DNA of 52,129 nt, taken from the NCBI GenBank assembly GCA_964441735.1, contig CAYTVB010000013.1:1-52129 (forward strand), in the 5' to 3' direction. The notes beneath the pieces were generated by a model. It had not been told where the DNA came from, did not search any database, and saw nothing but the letters and a program-made list of their open reading frames with translations. Shown here in pieces: positions 18,001-23,485 of the stretch (the first letter of the stretch is position 1; each line of letters opens with the position of its first letter). The stretch is from JASMTM01 sp964441735. Lineage in GTDB: Bacteria > Thermotogota > Thermotogae > Petrotogales > Kosmotogaceae. The position numbers and the translations under genes are program-made.

Positions 18001-18898
18001 TTACGAAGTGCAGCACAATCAAGAGGAAATAAAACAGTTACTTGAGTTCTATGGTGCCACCGTACATCTTGATGAAACCAACGGCATTATGGTTGTTAAA
18101 AACATCAAAAAATCTAAAGTTCAGGAGATTTTTGAACAGGTTGGAGAAACCGTTAACGCTCCTAAGAAACAGGTAAGAATCGAAACAAGACTTGTTGATA
18201 AGTCCCTTGTTGATGAAGCAATTCGAAACCTCTCAGCTGAAGTAAGTTTTGGAGAACCGAATATGACAATTGATAGTGATTCCATAGGTTTATCATTCAA
18301 ATTACTTGACACAGTTGAGTTTGATAAACTACTTCAAAAGATGCTTACAACTGGAGGTGCAAGTATTACTGCTGATCTTAGTGATATGAATAACATGGAC
18401 AACATCATTTCACAACCATCAATAATTGCCATGAATGGAGAACAGGCGAAGATCCATATTGGTGAAAGTATTCCTCTGACAAGAATCGTAAGGGATCCAG
18501 AAACAGGTGACATTATCGAAGAGCAGGTGTGGAAAGGGGATGTTCCACAGTATCTTGAAAGTGGTGTAGATTTAAATATTACTCCAATGATAAAAGCAGA
18601 TGGTACCATAGTCCTCGATCTTGACATAAAGGTTGGAGAACCGGAGAGGTATGAGACATCAAAGGGTAATACATTCTGGGGTGAGAATGCGCGCCAGGCT
18701 ACAACAAAACTTACAATAAAGGATGGTAATACCCTGACAATAGGTGGGCTGGTTGAAGAAACTGAAAAGGACATTGAAACGAAGATGCCCTTCCTGGGTG
18801 ATTTGCCCTTTATAGGAAAGTTCTTCAGTTCTACAACAAAATCAAGCGATAAGAGAGAACTGGTAATATTCATAACGGCAAAGGTGGTGGAACCTTGA
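9008..18898 (+). CDS. pilQ: Giant PilQ/GspD-type secretin with about 39 tandem KH-like modules
   Basis: A predicted outer-envelope secretin of 3,296 residues, four to five times normal size. A signal peptide (cleavage after LMA, residue 24) is followed by an AMIN-like region (about 30-135), a first STN/N0-like domain (about 135-220) and a long array of roughly 39 degenerate modules of about 68 residues (about 225-2900). Each module ends in a strand such as YVAVG, VVMVGTKEDL or LLIIGT and an amphipathic helix. A canonical PilQ core closes the protein: STN (about 2904-2983), N1-like (2990-3050) and secretin barrel (3053-3296; ISQPSIIAMNGEQAKIHIGE, LDLDIKVGE, TLTIGGLVEE, PFLGDLPFIGKFF). I chose ATG 9008, behind GGGGTGA, over GTG 8999. 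No stop or frameshift interrupts it. Its TGA overlaps the next gene. Confidence 0.93.
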   Translation: MRMIKLSTIWLIIIVALFTGSLMAGTLETIIPDSDSESVYITFIFSSSVKEDDITFNHNPSKTIFSLEVQNAMGKNMDLPMRNGPVEGMWTRMLENDRFMVNVALIVPAKEEPELVIEEKQITFKFWRSSKKVSIDRFKAYGMDIKSVISYLFGADLLSLPYVVTPSVSNIRVNVGFSSTYPEDVLRNVLVSLGNKIGYAYLTDGTFYVGTPDEVTDIVNAFWKTYAGVDIKSEDGTISELDRIRNRLPVEAFLEYLPNMSTLLAFGDLETHMMLSEMLTSSYVTEEYSIDESLSDIVSFDEMVAFGKQIARLLCEDDVLIEAVPQLNILIISGKDSDVNKVKDYMKQYTTQIQKTAESDELRRVEITLPENFRIIEELMNQSIIPASTAPETEEATKTTDATESTAEAVQKRFSLSDSILQLLKEFSNDSRIKVDRSFEFAGRLTFIIPSRLNSVLNNIVSDLQKKAQLIGYETIKDVGVLNENIIEEVERLTGIIIEPLGNRMGYIMKGSKDKIDVAKYLISQFSGSASKMDSRFIELRNADAYESVRAFLVNYFNTEGLSGDSYTIEKITDELIFISAPSDLLESSLERLNRYEDFFFKERVQHTQQIEQTVFNSGVKQILDSFFSDRISYSYVSSAELLILFGETGVLNELEDLLDIVITRLEEKQKLQEESIAANRTSKLIPFIPSWDNEKFSSYMSDFLGDETYQTIKIVKSGTGYLVVGNEKTIELVEKEAKRIREMQNPYYAVVRHIPPISELTKLFSSLGVNIEILPVESKFIFLGPREQVLKAQEIVEEVNTGIGDSEDEDSEVEKIVYDFLSLEQKDIDSMEQIFEKLGISVELIESPGGVLVIGTGKEIEKSKELVKSIKERRPVTEEITDEMEYRVLPLEESVNTEDLVELSGHLSYDAFFMDIANSLVIVGTKEEIEAFANFYNSIIEKERGTLKIVSKTLPIDQLTNIVSTLGLNIEILEAGDKYLFYGDSHSISSLESIINELSPEATDGAHPLVTKDIKMFETEFGMETLSIIAEDLGLKLSFHSYGNQIVVIGETQSTEYFLNVFDELKTEKGVDLEYRLLKKTGIPPINELQEIFDGIQVDVSVKTIGDYLALIGNEKEISKALELLDKVAYKTEDISGEESVDRSYSLLEIPEGFTPEDLQIIAERIGIKVDIIPAGIATLIIGNKGSITALENVISTLYNFGEKNERVQYSYEIIPVPTNLTLNEINKLFETVGLELNTLEITGKIVFVGSKQDIESGMKLIKEFTPEVTGDATEVSIERKKKILLFDTTIGLDELQELVGKTELEINLSSIGSQYVAVGYTEELSRFEELLEKLRKVEPSEDETDVVISYSIVDKPETLSQDAIEELFEKIKLELQVQEFENTLVLIGRNEHIEKAKVFITDLKEQEISQKEEVIPEPEKGYIFTSIPENTTTEEVRNVFRKLELNVELVVAGDSLIIIGTTDNITRANDVLSSLREMITSPEAAQLLYDVIPYPSNIDISVVKEALDSLRVEGKLLKSDDKLLMIGSSTEIDKMKNLIEMLKPEIVEEGKEETEEAMKEILLFETALGLSELSQLLDQIGIDVTVSAIGTQYVAVGEEDTLKAFDELLNRLKTIEPTEESTDVELEYRITEKPGLVSAEALGSLFEKIKLEIGVMGFENTVVMVGTKEDLDRAEVFIEDLRKQEKTEEEQVEPEPEKGYVFASIPSAASIDELQSAMRKINIQVELIQIAESVMMIGLPEDLKRAQEVISTLGSLEAASGEIKLDYEAVEYPEGLNIETLLEALNNLNVDSQLLRSNNILLIIGTKPAIEETKDLIEILKPKTDEKVEEKTEVIEKEILLFDTAIGISELSELVNQIGMEITVSTIGTQYVAVGVEDSLKTFEELLKQLKTVEPTDESTEVELEYRITERPENITAEALGSLFEKIQLEIRVMVFENTVVMVGTKEDLDRAEIFIEDLKKQEKAEEEQVEPEPEKGYIFTPIPEGITINGLQSILRKVELEIELAEAGKNAIIIGTEDQISEAQNVIATMSRLGKEPQELVRLNYELIEDTPAISLSELKELMNKVGISVDIMEISGKFVLIGTTGEIERGKQIIKTFGPGKEEETTEATPVKKEIMVFESLLGYENVTELISNLGLEIAISRVDNQYIAVGTRETLAQLENLNERLKNIEQEDMEYAVANKITGIDATMLNDLFEKLVLEVTAVEFDGSYILIGLRDDLKRAESFMDDLGKQEELKDDTIEPEPDKGYAFSKVPANTNFEELQTMLRKVEIKVELVRVGDNALLIGTAQDIKEAQLMISTLSELTEKGEELSYTYRIITKPAQLTTSILNDIIGNLKLDISVVTVGNSYMLIGTEQDLNKINPIIEEFDVEEKEIVPETEDYVVLQLPENVDSQQLEDVLQSLNISVNMIPMDSIAVLTGDSTALNNAQSLMDHLRKTSVSTETGQVEGTQVRYSIMEIPADMTVQDIKSISDVLKLELSFQEIGNRMIVAGNDSDINKLQEVTEKLSEKTDGTSIRNMELLQKIPGVQAETMLNYLVTKGITLDGLFEIGNSYLAIGTKTMLEKATESIDYLATSSRGYYEIIELPSSFPIESVEDIIANLSLSVSLIPTSGGNVVAIGNEGNVNLLKEIISSTIEIGSEMQYDVVKIPEALDSERIQEIIDGLNLNLTNIVLESKVLLIGKQKEVESASKAIRDIASQFEGQPADLAELKTSRLPSVPGWDVEKIKGYLEAADVTLKEIFNYNNILIAIGTETELKNADKLLTFLVDEGGTTYRKIDKLDIESGKLDSIIANLDVSVNYVELDEAWLFTGPQKDLDRLFEALEGIETDKKQYTAYLNNITLSSNELQGFINASYPEMEFVYLENLKLVILKSFDEEKLDRAREQIVELHEQLLEKDLDKNITFKDGLISISVRSEDLQSVVMHVASKLNKSIIFAEELELEFSMFLSEVTWEEFLDTLVSSTPVKYEKIGKVYNIYRHEVTEPTESATEEQIYEVQHNQEEIKQLLEFYGATVHLDETNGIMVVKNIKKSKVQEIFEQVGETVNAPKKQVRIETRLVDKSLVDEAIRNLSAEVSFGEPNMTIDSDSIGLSFKLLDTVEFDKLLQKMLTTGGASITADLSDMNNMDNIISQPSIIAMNGEQAKIHIGESIPLTRIVRDPETGDIIEEQVWKGDVPQYLESGVDLNITPMIKADGTIVLDLDIKVGEPERYETSKGNTFWGENARQATTKLTIKDGNTLTIGGLVEETEKDIETKMPFLGDLPFIGKFFSSTTKSSDKRELVIFITAKVVEP
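9680..17710 (+). repeat. Protein-coding array of about 39 degenerate secretin N-domain-like modules
   Basis: Within the secretin gene I count about 39 recurrences of one pattern: an amphipathic helix, the segment L/V-E-hydrophobic-x-hydrophobic, a strand ending in an invariant-looking glycine (for example KFIFLG, SLVIVG, TLIIG, KIVFVG, QYVAVG, TLVLIG, KVLLIG) and a second helix of about 14 residues. Spacing averages 68-70 residues. Most copies are diverged, apart from the block from 12860 to about 16140. The pattern is that of the KH-like N1/N2/N3 domains of secretins. Copy boundaries at the two ends are approximate. Confidence 0.8.
12860..16140 (+). repeat. Four tandem 834-bp blocks, each of four modules, inside the secretin gene
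   Basis: The anchor coding for I-L-L-F-D/E-T occurs at 12860, 13694, 14528 and 15362, exactly 834 bp (278 residues) apart. A second anchor (LFEK) occurs at 13112, 13946 and 14780, again 834 bp apart, and at 15596, 18 bases early because block four has a small in-frame deletion. Each block carries modules in the order A (QYVAVG), B (VVMVGT), C (after an EPEPEKGY linker) and D (LLIIG, ending in LKPE/K). A 102-base stretch of block two (13928-14029) differs from block three (14762-14863) at about 15 positions by my count, about 85% identity, so these copies are recent compared with the rest of the array. Confidence 0.88.
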
Positions 18899-19728
18899 GA
18901 CGTTCAGCGGTCTTTGCAAGCAAATTTTATGCAGGATCAAAGAATGAACTGATAACTCAGATTGAGTCGTGTTTCAAAAGTGAAATCGGACCCGGCAAGT
19001 TGCCCGATAGAGATGAAATAGACGTACTAAGAAGAAGTCTGGGTTTGATATCGCCACATGCTGGTTATATGTTCAGTGGGCCGGTTGCAGCGTATGGTTT
19101 TCTCTCATTGTGTAATTATGGTAAACCAAAACGTGTTGTCATGCTGGGACCAAATCACAGTGGATATGGAAGTGAATTATCTGTATGGCCCGAGGGTGAA
19201 TGGAACACGCCGCTGGGAGATATCGAGGTTGACGAAGAACTTGCAGATGAATTGATCGAAAGCTCGGGCGCAACACTTTCTGGAGATACAACCGCACATC
19301 TATATGAACACTGTCTGGAGGTTCAATTACCGTTTTTGCAGTACTGTTTTGGCAATGATTTTACCATCGTGCCAATAGTTATGACCAATCAAAGCAAAGT
19401 GGCTGTTGAAAGGATCGTTAAAGCACTTTCATCTGTTGTGAAAGAACCTGGAACGCTTATCATTGCTTCATCAGATTTAAATCATTATGAAGACCATGAG
19501 ACAACGATGAAAAAAGGCAAATTGCTGATAGAAGAAATAAAAAAAAGAAATGTCGATGGACTTTATGCTACATCTAGAAAAAATAGAATTACTGCCTGTG
19601 GTTTGGGTCCGATAGCTGTGGTTATCAGTCTTTATGATGAAATTGAAGTACTGAAACATACAACCAGTGCTGAAGCGTCGGGAGATAGTTTTCATACAGT
19701 TGGCTATCTTTCAGCACTTGCAAAATAG
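18895..19728 (+). CDS. MEMO1/AmmeMemoRadiSam system protein B family protein
   Basis: A 277-residue member of the MEMO family, related to LigB-type extradiol dioxygenases. The metal-site and core motifs are visible: LISPHAGYMFSGPVAAYGF, MLGPNHSGYG, the TAHLYEHCLEVQLPFLQY segment, IIASSDLNHYEDHE and the C-terminal ITACGLGPIAV with GDSFHTVGYLS. In many bacteria it is encoded with an AMMECR1 protein and a radical SAM protein; neither is here. The start is a TTG at 18895 that overlaps the secretin stop codon (TTGA), so translation is probably coupled to the secretin. Its biochemical role is not established for bacterial homologues, and a link to secretion is only contextual. Confidence 0.88.
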   Translation: MRRSAVFASKFYAGSKNELITQIESCFKSEIGPGKLPDRDEIDVLRRSLGLISPHAGYMFSGPVAAYGFLSLCNYGKPKRVVMLGPNHSGYGSELSVWPEGEWNTPLGDIEVDEELADELIESSGATLSGDTTAHLYEHCLEVQLPFLQYCFGNDFTIVPIVMTNQSKVAVERIVKALSSVVKEPGTLIIASSDLNHYEDHETTMKKGKLLIEEIKKRNVDGLYATSRKNRITACGLGPIAVVISLYDEIEVLKHTTSAEASGDSFHTVGYLSALAK

Positions 19729-19834
19729 AAACTCAAGTTTTATCCTATACCTTCGATAAATAAGTTACTTAGCTTCTAAATCCAGGCATAATGAGCCCGC
19801 TTAAATTGCTGCAGATTTAGTAATAATTGCATGA

Positions 19835-19840
19835 TATAAT
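19835..19840 (+). promoter_or_regulatory. Candidate -10 box upstream of the exported beta-barrel-like gene
   Basis: A perfect TATAAT lies 19 bases before the start codon at 19859, in the 130-bp gap after the MEMO gene. No good -35 box is found at 16-18 bases upstream; the nearest, TTGCTG at 19806, is 23 bases away. The rest of the gap holds nothing I recognise. Confidence 0.35.
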
Positions 19841-19858
19841 TTTCATGGAGGTGCTTTA

Positions 19859-20365
19859 ATGAAGCTTATAGGGCTCTTATTGTTATTTTTGGCTATTCCA
19901 ATGATATCTTTCGCCAATACATTTTCCCTGGAGATCTTTCATTCCGATTTTTTCAATTACGATGGACTTGAATTGCTGGCGACTGACGGGGGGAGATTGA
20001 AATATTATTCTGCTCCTACGGGCAAATTGCTAAATGAGTATGGGGTTTCTTTTTCATACATAGAGAAGCGTTCAAGTGATTATTTTAATGAAATTGGTTT
20101 ATCAATGATGGCAAAAATATATTATGGAAGGGTTTTTGATTCAAATCCTGAAGGAGTTTTTGGTTATAAAGTAGGTTATCGGACAGGATTGATGACAGCT
20201 GGATTTGAAAAATATGGATGGTTGCTTGGCATATCTCCAGAGTTGTATTTGAGGTTGCAGGCAGCTTATGTAAGTCTTGGAACTGGATTAGAAATCGGAA
20301 ATTTCTTTGATGGTGAAATTATATCTTCATGGGAAGTTAATCTTGAATTGGGATATACATTTTAA
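19859..20365 (+). CDS. Small exported protein, possible outer-membrane beta-barrel
   Basis: I do not recognise a family. The 168 residues begin with a clear signal peptide (LIGLLLLFLAIPMISFA, cleavage near residue 20). The mature part alternates hydrophobic and polar residues in strand-like stretches rich in Gly, Tyr and Phe (GVSFSYIEKRS, IGLSMMAKIYYGRVF, YKVGYRTGLMTAGFE, AYVSLGTGLEIGNFF). It ends in WEVNLELGYTF, with a terminal aromatic residue as in many outer-membrane beta-barrels. An eight-strand-size barrel is plausible. The ATG follows GGAGGTG, and the gene is followed after 9 bases by the RseC-like gene. An outer-sheath location is inference. Confidence 0.7.
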   Translation: MKLIGLLLLFLAIPMISFANTFSLEIFHSDFFNYDGLELLATDGGRLKYYSAPTGKLLNEYGVSFSYIEKRSSDYFNEIGLSMMAKIYYGRVFDSNPEGVFGYKVGYRTGLMTAGFEKYGWLLGISPELYLRLQAAYVSLGTGLEIGNFFDGEIISSWEVNLELGYTF

Positions 20366-20374
20366 GGTGATATC

Positions 20375-20812
20375 ATGCATGAGACAGCGACGGTAGTAAA
20401 CGTAAAGGAAGATATTGTGATTCTTTCAAGGATAAGATCGGAAGCCTGTAAATCCTGTCCTGTAAATAAATCTTGCAGTACAGCGAGTGGTTCAAGGGAG
20501 ATAAAAATAAAAGCGAGAAAAGGAAATATTGAGCTAAAGCCCGGAGACCTGGTTGAAATAGAAGTAAAGAATTATTCAGCTACAAAGGTAGCCATGCTTC
20601 TTTATGGTATACCATTAGCTGTGTTTATTGGAATACTTGTCATTATGTATTATGTAGGAGCACCTGATAATTATTCTCTCATCTCTTCATTTGCTGGAAT
20701 GGGTATAGTTTATTTTTTGATTTACCGCTATGACAAAAAAAATCGTGAAAAGATTATGCCAACTGTTATCAGAAAGGTGAATTATTCAGATGTACTTGAA
20801 CATACATGGTGA
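20375..20812 (+). CDS. RseC/MucC-family (SoxR-reducing-like) membrane protein
   Basis: A 145-residue two-helix membrane protein. The N-terminal domain begins METATVV-like (MHETATVVNVKEDIVIL) and carries the cysteine cluster ACKSCPVNKSC, followed by KPGDLVEIEV. Two transmembrane helices follow at about 66-88 (AMLLYGIPLAVFIGILVIMYY) and 93-112. This is the RseC/MucC pattern, linked in other bacteria to sigma-E signalling, to SoxR reduction and to Rnf-type electron transfer. No rnf, soxR or sigma-E gene is nearby, so its role here is unknown. The ATG follows AAGGTGAT. The end overlaps mutS2 by 23 bases. Confidence 0.8.
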   Translation: MHETATVVNVKEDIVILSRIRSEACKSCPVNKSCSTASGSREIKIKARKGNIELKPGDLVEIEVKNYSATKVAMLLYGIPLAVFIGILVIMYYVGAPDNYSLISSFAGMGIVYFLIYRYDKKNREKIMPTVIRKVNYSDVLEHTW

Positions 20813-23111
20813 CACGCTAAGACTTCTTGAATTCAGAAAAATTCTGGATAGAATTGCTTCATTTTCTTCAACCGATTATGGAAAGCGTTTAATTCGAGAA
20901 TCCAGACCGTTGGAAAAACCTGAAGAAAAACTCGAACGATCAAAACAGATGAGAGATCTTCTATATGCTCATGGTGAAATACCTCTGGGCGGGATACATG
21001 ATATTACCGGATATATTGAAAAAATAGAAAAGTCATATGTACTTGAAGGGAAAGAACTGAAGAAGATCTCGGATACCCTGACTTCATTATCAAAATTGAA
21101 GGAATTTTTAGAGAAAAAGTCCGAAGATTACCCCGCGGTATGGGACATAGCAAAGGGTATGTTCGAGTTGAAAAGCTTTGTTGCTAAAATTGACAAATGC
21201 ATAGGAGAAGAAGGCGAAGTTCTTGATAAAGCAAGTCCGGCTTTGAAGAAAATTCGTAGTGATTTGAAAAAGCTTAACCGTTCTTTAAGGCAAAAGATGG
21301 ACAATATCTTATCGAAATACCAGGAAAACCTTTCCGAGAATCTAGTGTTAACCCGGGAGGGGAGATATGTTATTCCTCTTCAGGCATCCAAAAAGAATAT
21401 GTATGAAGGCATTCTGCATGGTGCTTCTTCAACCGGTATGACCGTTTATTTTGAACCAAAAGAATTGGTATCAATAAACAATGAGCTGAGGTTGCTTAAT
21501 TCTAAGGAGAAAGAAGAAGTAAACAGGATACTCAGAGAGCTTACAGAAAACTTCAAAGAAAGCCAGCAGAAAATTGATCAGAATACTGAATTGTTCTCTG
21601 AAATAGACTATATGTATGCCAGTGCAAGGTATTCAATGAAAAAGAATGGCTCCTTTGTATTTCCTGAAGAAAATGGAAAACTTTTACTGAAGGAAGCAAA
21701 ACATCCTCTAATTAACGATGATGAAGTGGTACCGATAAATTTTGAACTTCCCGGGGGAATCAACTCTGTGGTCATTACGGGACCAAACACCGGTGGGAAA
21801 ACTGTGGCATTGAAAACAGTAGGCCTTGCTGTTGCTCTTTCATTGTCAGGATTACCCGTACTTGCAAGAAGCGATTCAAGGATAAGAAAATTCAACAGTT
21901 TATTTGCAGATATTGGCGATGAGCAATCTATAGAACAGAGTTTGAGTACATTTTCTTCACATATGGGTAGAATCGTACGCATAATAAAAGAAGCAGATGT
22001 GAATTCTCTGGTGCTACTGGATGAATTGGGAGCGGGAACAGATCCAATTGAGGGTTCAGGTTTATCCATGGCGGTTATAGATAGATTGATAGATATCGGG
22101 GCAAAATCTGTTATAACAACGCATCTTTCTCCAATTAAGCTTCATGCAATTGAAAGAGAAGACATTATGAATGCCAGTGTAGAATTCGATGTGAGAACAC
22201 TTAAACCGACATATCATTTGATAATGGGGGTACCTGGTAGCTCAAATGCTATCAAAATTTCAAAGAGACTTGGTTTGCCTGAAGATGTACTTACTAAAGC
22301 AGAGAAATATCTGGCTTCTGAAGCGCTGGATTTTGAAAAAGCTATTGGCAAGCTTTATGAAGAGGAATCACAAGTGGAGCAGATTAAAAGGGACACTGAA
22401 AGCGAAAGAAAGGAATTGACCTCTATAAGGAATAGATTTCAAGAAAAGCTGGAAGCGCTTAAAAAAAGACGTTATGAAGAAGTGAGTAAAGAGCTGTCCG
22501 AGCTGGAAGAACGGGTTGATAAATTACTAAAGGATGTAGAAAATGCTATCAGTCTTTCCCGTTCAGAAAAGGAAGAAGATAAAGTAAAGGCGGTGAAGCT
22601 TCTTCAAAGTGTGAAGAAGGAGATAAAGGAAAAACCATTAAAGGCAAAGGATGAAGATAATAACGAAGTAATTGAAATGGGAGACACAGTCAAAGATAGG
22701 GATACAGGATTGACAGGCGAAGTGATAGCGAAAGAGGGAGAAAACTTCGTAATAAAGACAGGTAAGATTACCGCGAAACTTTCACCTGAAAATCTTGTTA
22801 GAATGTCAAAAAAAAGCACATCTCCAGAAGTCTCAAAAGGTGAAGAATTTATAAATACTTCCGGTTCTTTTACTTCAAATGAACTGGATATCAGAGGCAG
22901 TGTGGTGGATGATGTACCATTTCTTGTTGATGATTTCATTGACTCACTAAAAACTGGAAATCATGAGAAAGGGTACATAATTCACGGAAAAGGAACAGGA
23001 AGACTTGCTTCAGCGGTGTGGGACTATGTAAGAAATCATAAAGGGGTAAAGAGTTTTCGAACTGGCACACCAAAAGAAGGCGGACATGGAGTAACCGTAA
23101 TAGAGGTTTAA
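20790..23111 (+). CDS. mutS2: Endonuclease MutS2
   Basis: A MutS-like ATPase with a C-terminal Smr nuclease domain, 773 residues. It opens DTLRLLEFRKILDRIASF, typical of MutS2, with a lever/clamp region up to about 310. Walker A is GPNTGGKT at 331-338, Walker B is the LVLLDELGAGTDP segment and the following ITTHLSPIKLHA is conserved. A coiled coil (about 510-590) precedes a KOW-like linker and the Smr domain from about 698 (ELDIRG, IIHGKGTGRLASAVW). MutS2 lacks the mismatch-recognition domain of MutS. In various bacteria it suppresses recombination or splits collided ribosomes; which applies here is unknown. The ATG at 20790 has AAAGGTGA nine bases upstream. Confidence 0.96.
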   Translation: MYLNIHGDTLRLLEFRKILDRIASFSSTDYGKRLIRESRPLEKPEEKLERSKQMRDLLYAHGEIPLGGIHDITGYIEKIEKSYVLEGKELKKISDTLTSLSKLKEFLEKKSEDYPAVWDIAKGMFELKSFVAKIDKCIGEEGEVLDKASPALKKIRSDLKKLNRSLRQKMDNILSKYQENLSENLVLTREGRYVIPLQASKKNMYEGILHGASSTGMTVYFEPKELVSINNELRLLNSKEKEEVNRILRELTENFKESQQKIDQNTELFSEIDYMYASARYSMKKNGSFVFPEENGKLLLKEAKHPLINDDEVVPINFELPGGINSVVITGPNTGGKTVALKTVGLAVALSLSGLPVLARSDSRIRKFNSLFADIGDEQSIEQSLSTFSSHMGRIVRIIKEADVNSLVLLDELGAGTDPIEGSGLSMAVIDRLIDIGAKSVITTHLSPIKLHAIEREDIMNASVEFDVRTLKPTYHLIMGVPGSSNAIKISKRLGLPEDVLTKAEKYLASEALDFEKAIGKLYEEESQVEQIKRDTESERKELTSIRNRFQEKLEALKKRRYEEVSKELSELEERVDKLLKDVENAISLSRSEKEEDKVKAVKLLQSVKKEIKEKPLKAKDEDNNEVIEMGDTVKDRDTGLTGEVIAKEGENFVIKTGKITAKLSPENLVRMSKKSTSPEVSKGEEFINTSGSFTSNELDIRGSVVDDVPFLVDDFIDSLKTGNHEKGYIIHGKGTGRLASAVWDYVRNHKGVKSFRTGTPKEGGHGVTVIEV

Positions 23112-23113
23112 TT

Positions 23114-23485
23114 ATGGCAAAACTTGAGTGTGGCATCGATATAGTTAAGGTAGAAAGAATCACTGTAGAACTGGCTGGAAGAATTCTTGGAGATAAAGAA
23201 ATTGAAATCTATAATACTTTTGTTAACGAATCCAGAAAAAGAGAATTCGCTGCTGGCAGGTTTGCAGCAAAAGAGGCATTTATAAAAGCCACCAATATGA
23301 AAGAACTGGATTTTAAAAAAATTCAATTTATCAACGATAGCGCAGGAAGACCCGTACCGGATGAGTCATTGGAGAAGATGATAGATGATTCAAAGATAAG
23401 TGTGAGTATTTCTCATGAACACGACTACGCTGTAGCAGTTGTGGTGATCTTAAAGGGGGAGTTTGGTAATGGCCAGTATTTCTGA
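23114..23485 (+). CDS. acpS: Holo-[acyl-carrier-protein] synthase
   Basis: AcpS transfers 4'-phosphopantetheine from CoA to the serine of acyl carrier protein. The 123 residues contain the two family motifs: GIDIVKVERI near the N-terminus (metal-binding Asp) and FAAGRFAAKEAFIKA (catalytic Glu/Lys), plus the C-terminal ISVSISHEHDYAVAVVV strand. It starts two bases after mutS2 and overlaps ligA by 17 bases, within a compact run of housekeeping genes. No acyl carrier protein gene is visible in the window. Confidence 0.93.
   Translation: MAKLECGIDIVKVERITVELAGRILGDKEIEIYNTFVNESRKREFAAGRFAAKEAFIKATNMKELDFKKIQFINDSAGRPVPDESLEKMIDDSKISVSISHEHDYAVAVVVILKGEFGNGQYF

Noticed and set aside
18334..18873. 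A long open frame on the minus strand opposite the secretin barrel (179 codons), and many similar antisense frames
   Set aside because: They mirror a strong plus-strand coding gene, have Ser-rich composition typical of antisense frames, no ribosome sites and no recognisable domains.
19729..19858. Weak inverted repeat (AAACT and AGTTT) after the MEMO gene as a terminator
   Set aside because: The loop would be only two bases and the stem has no G-C pairs beyond one, so it cannot be supported.
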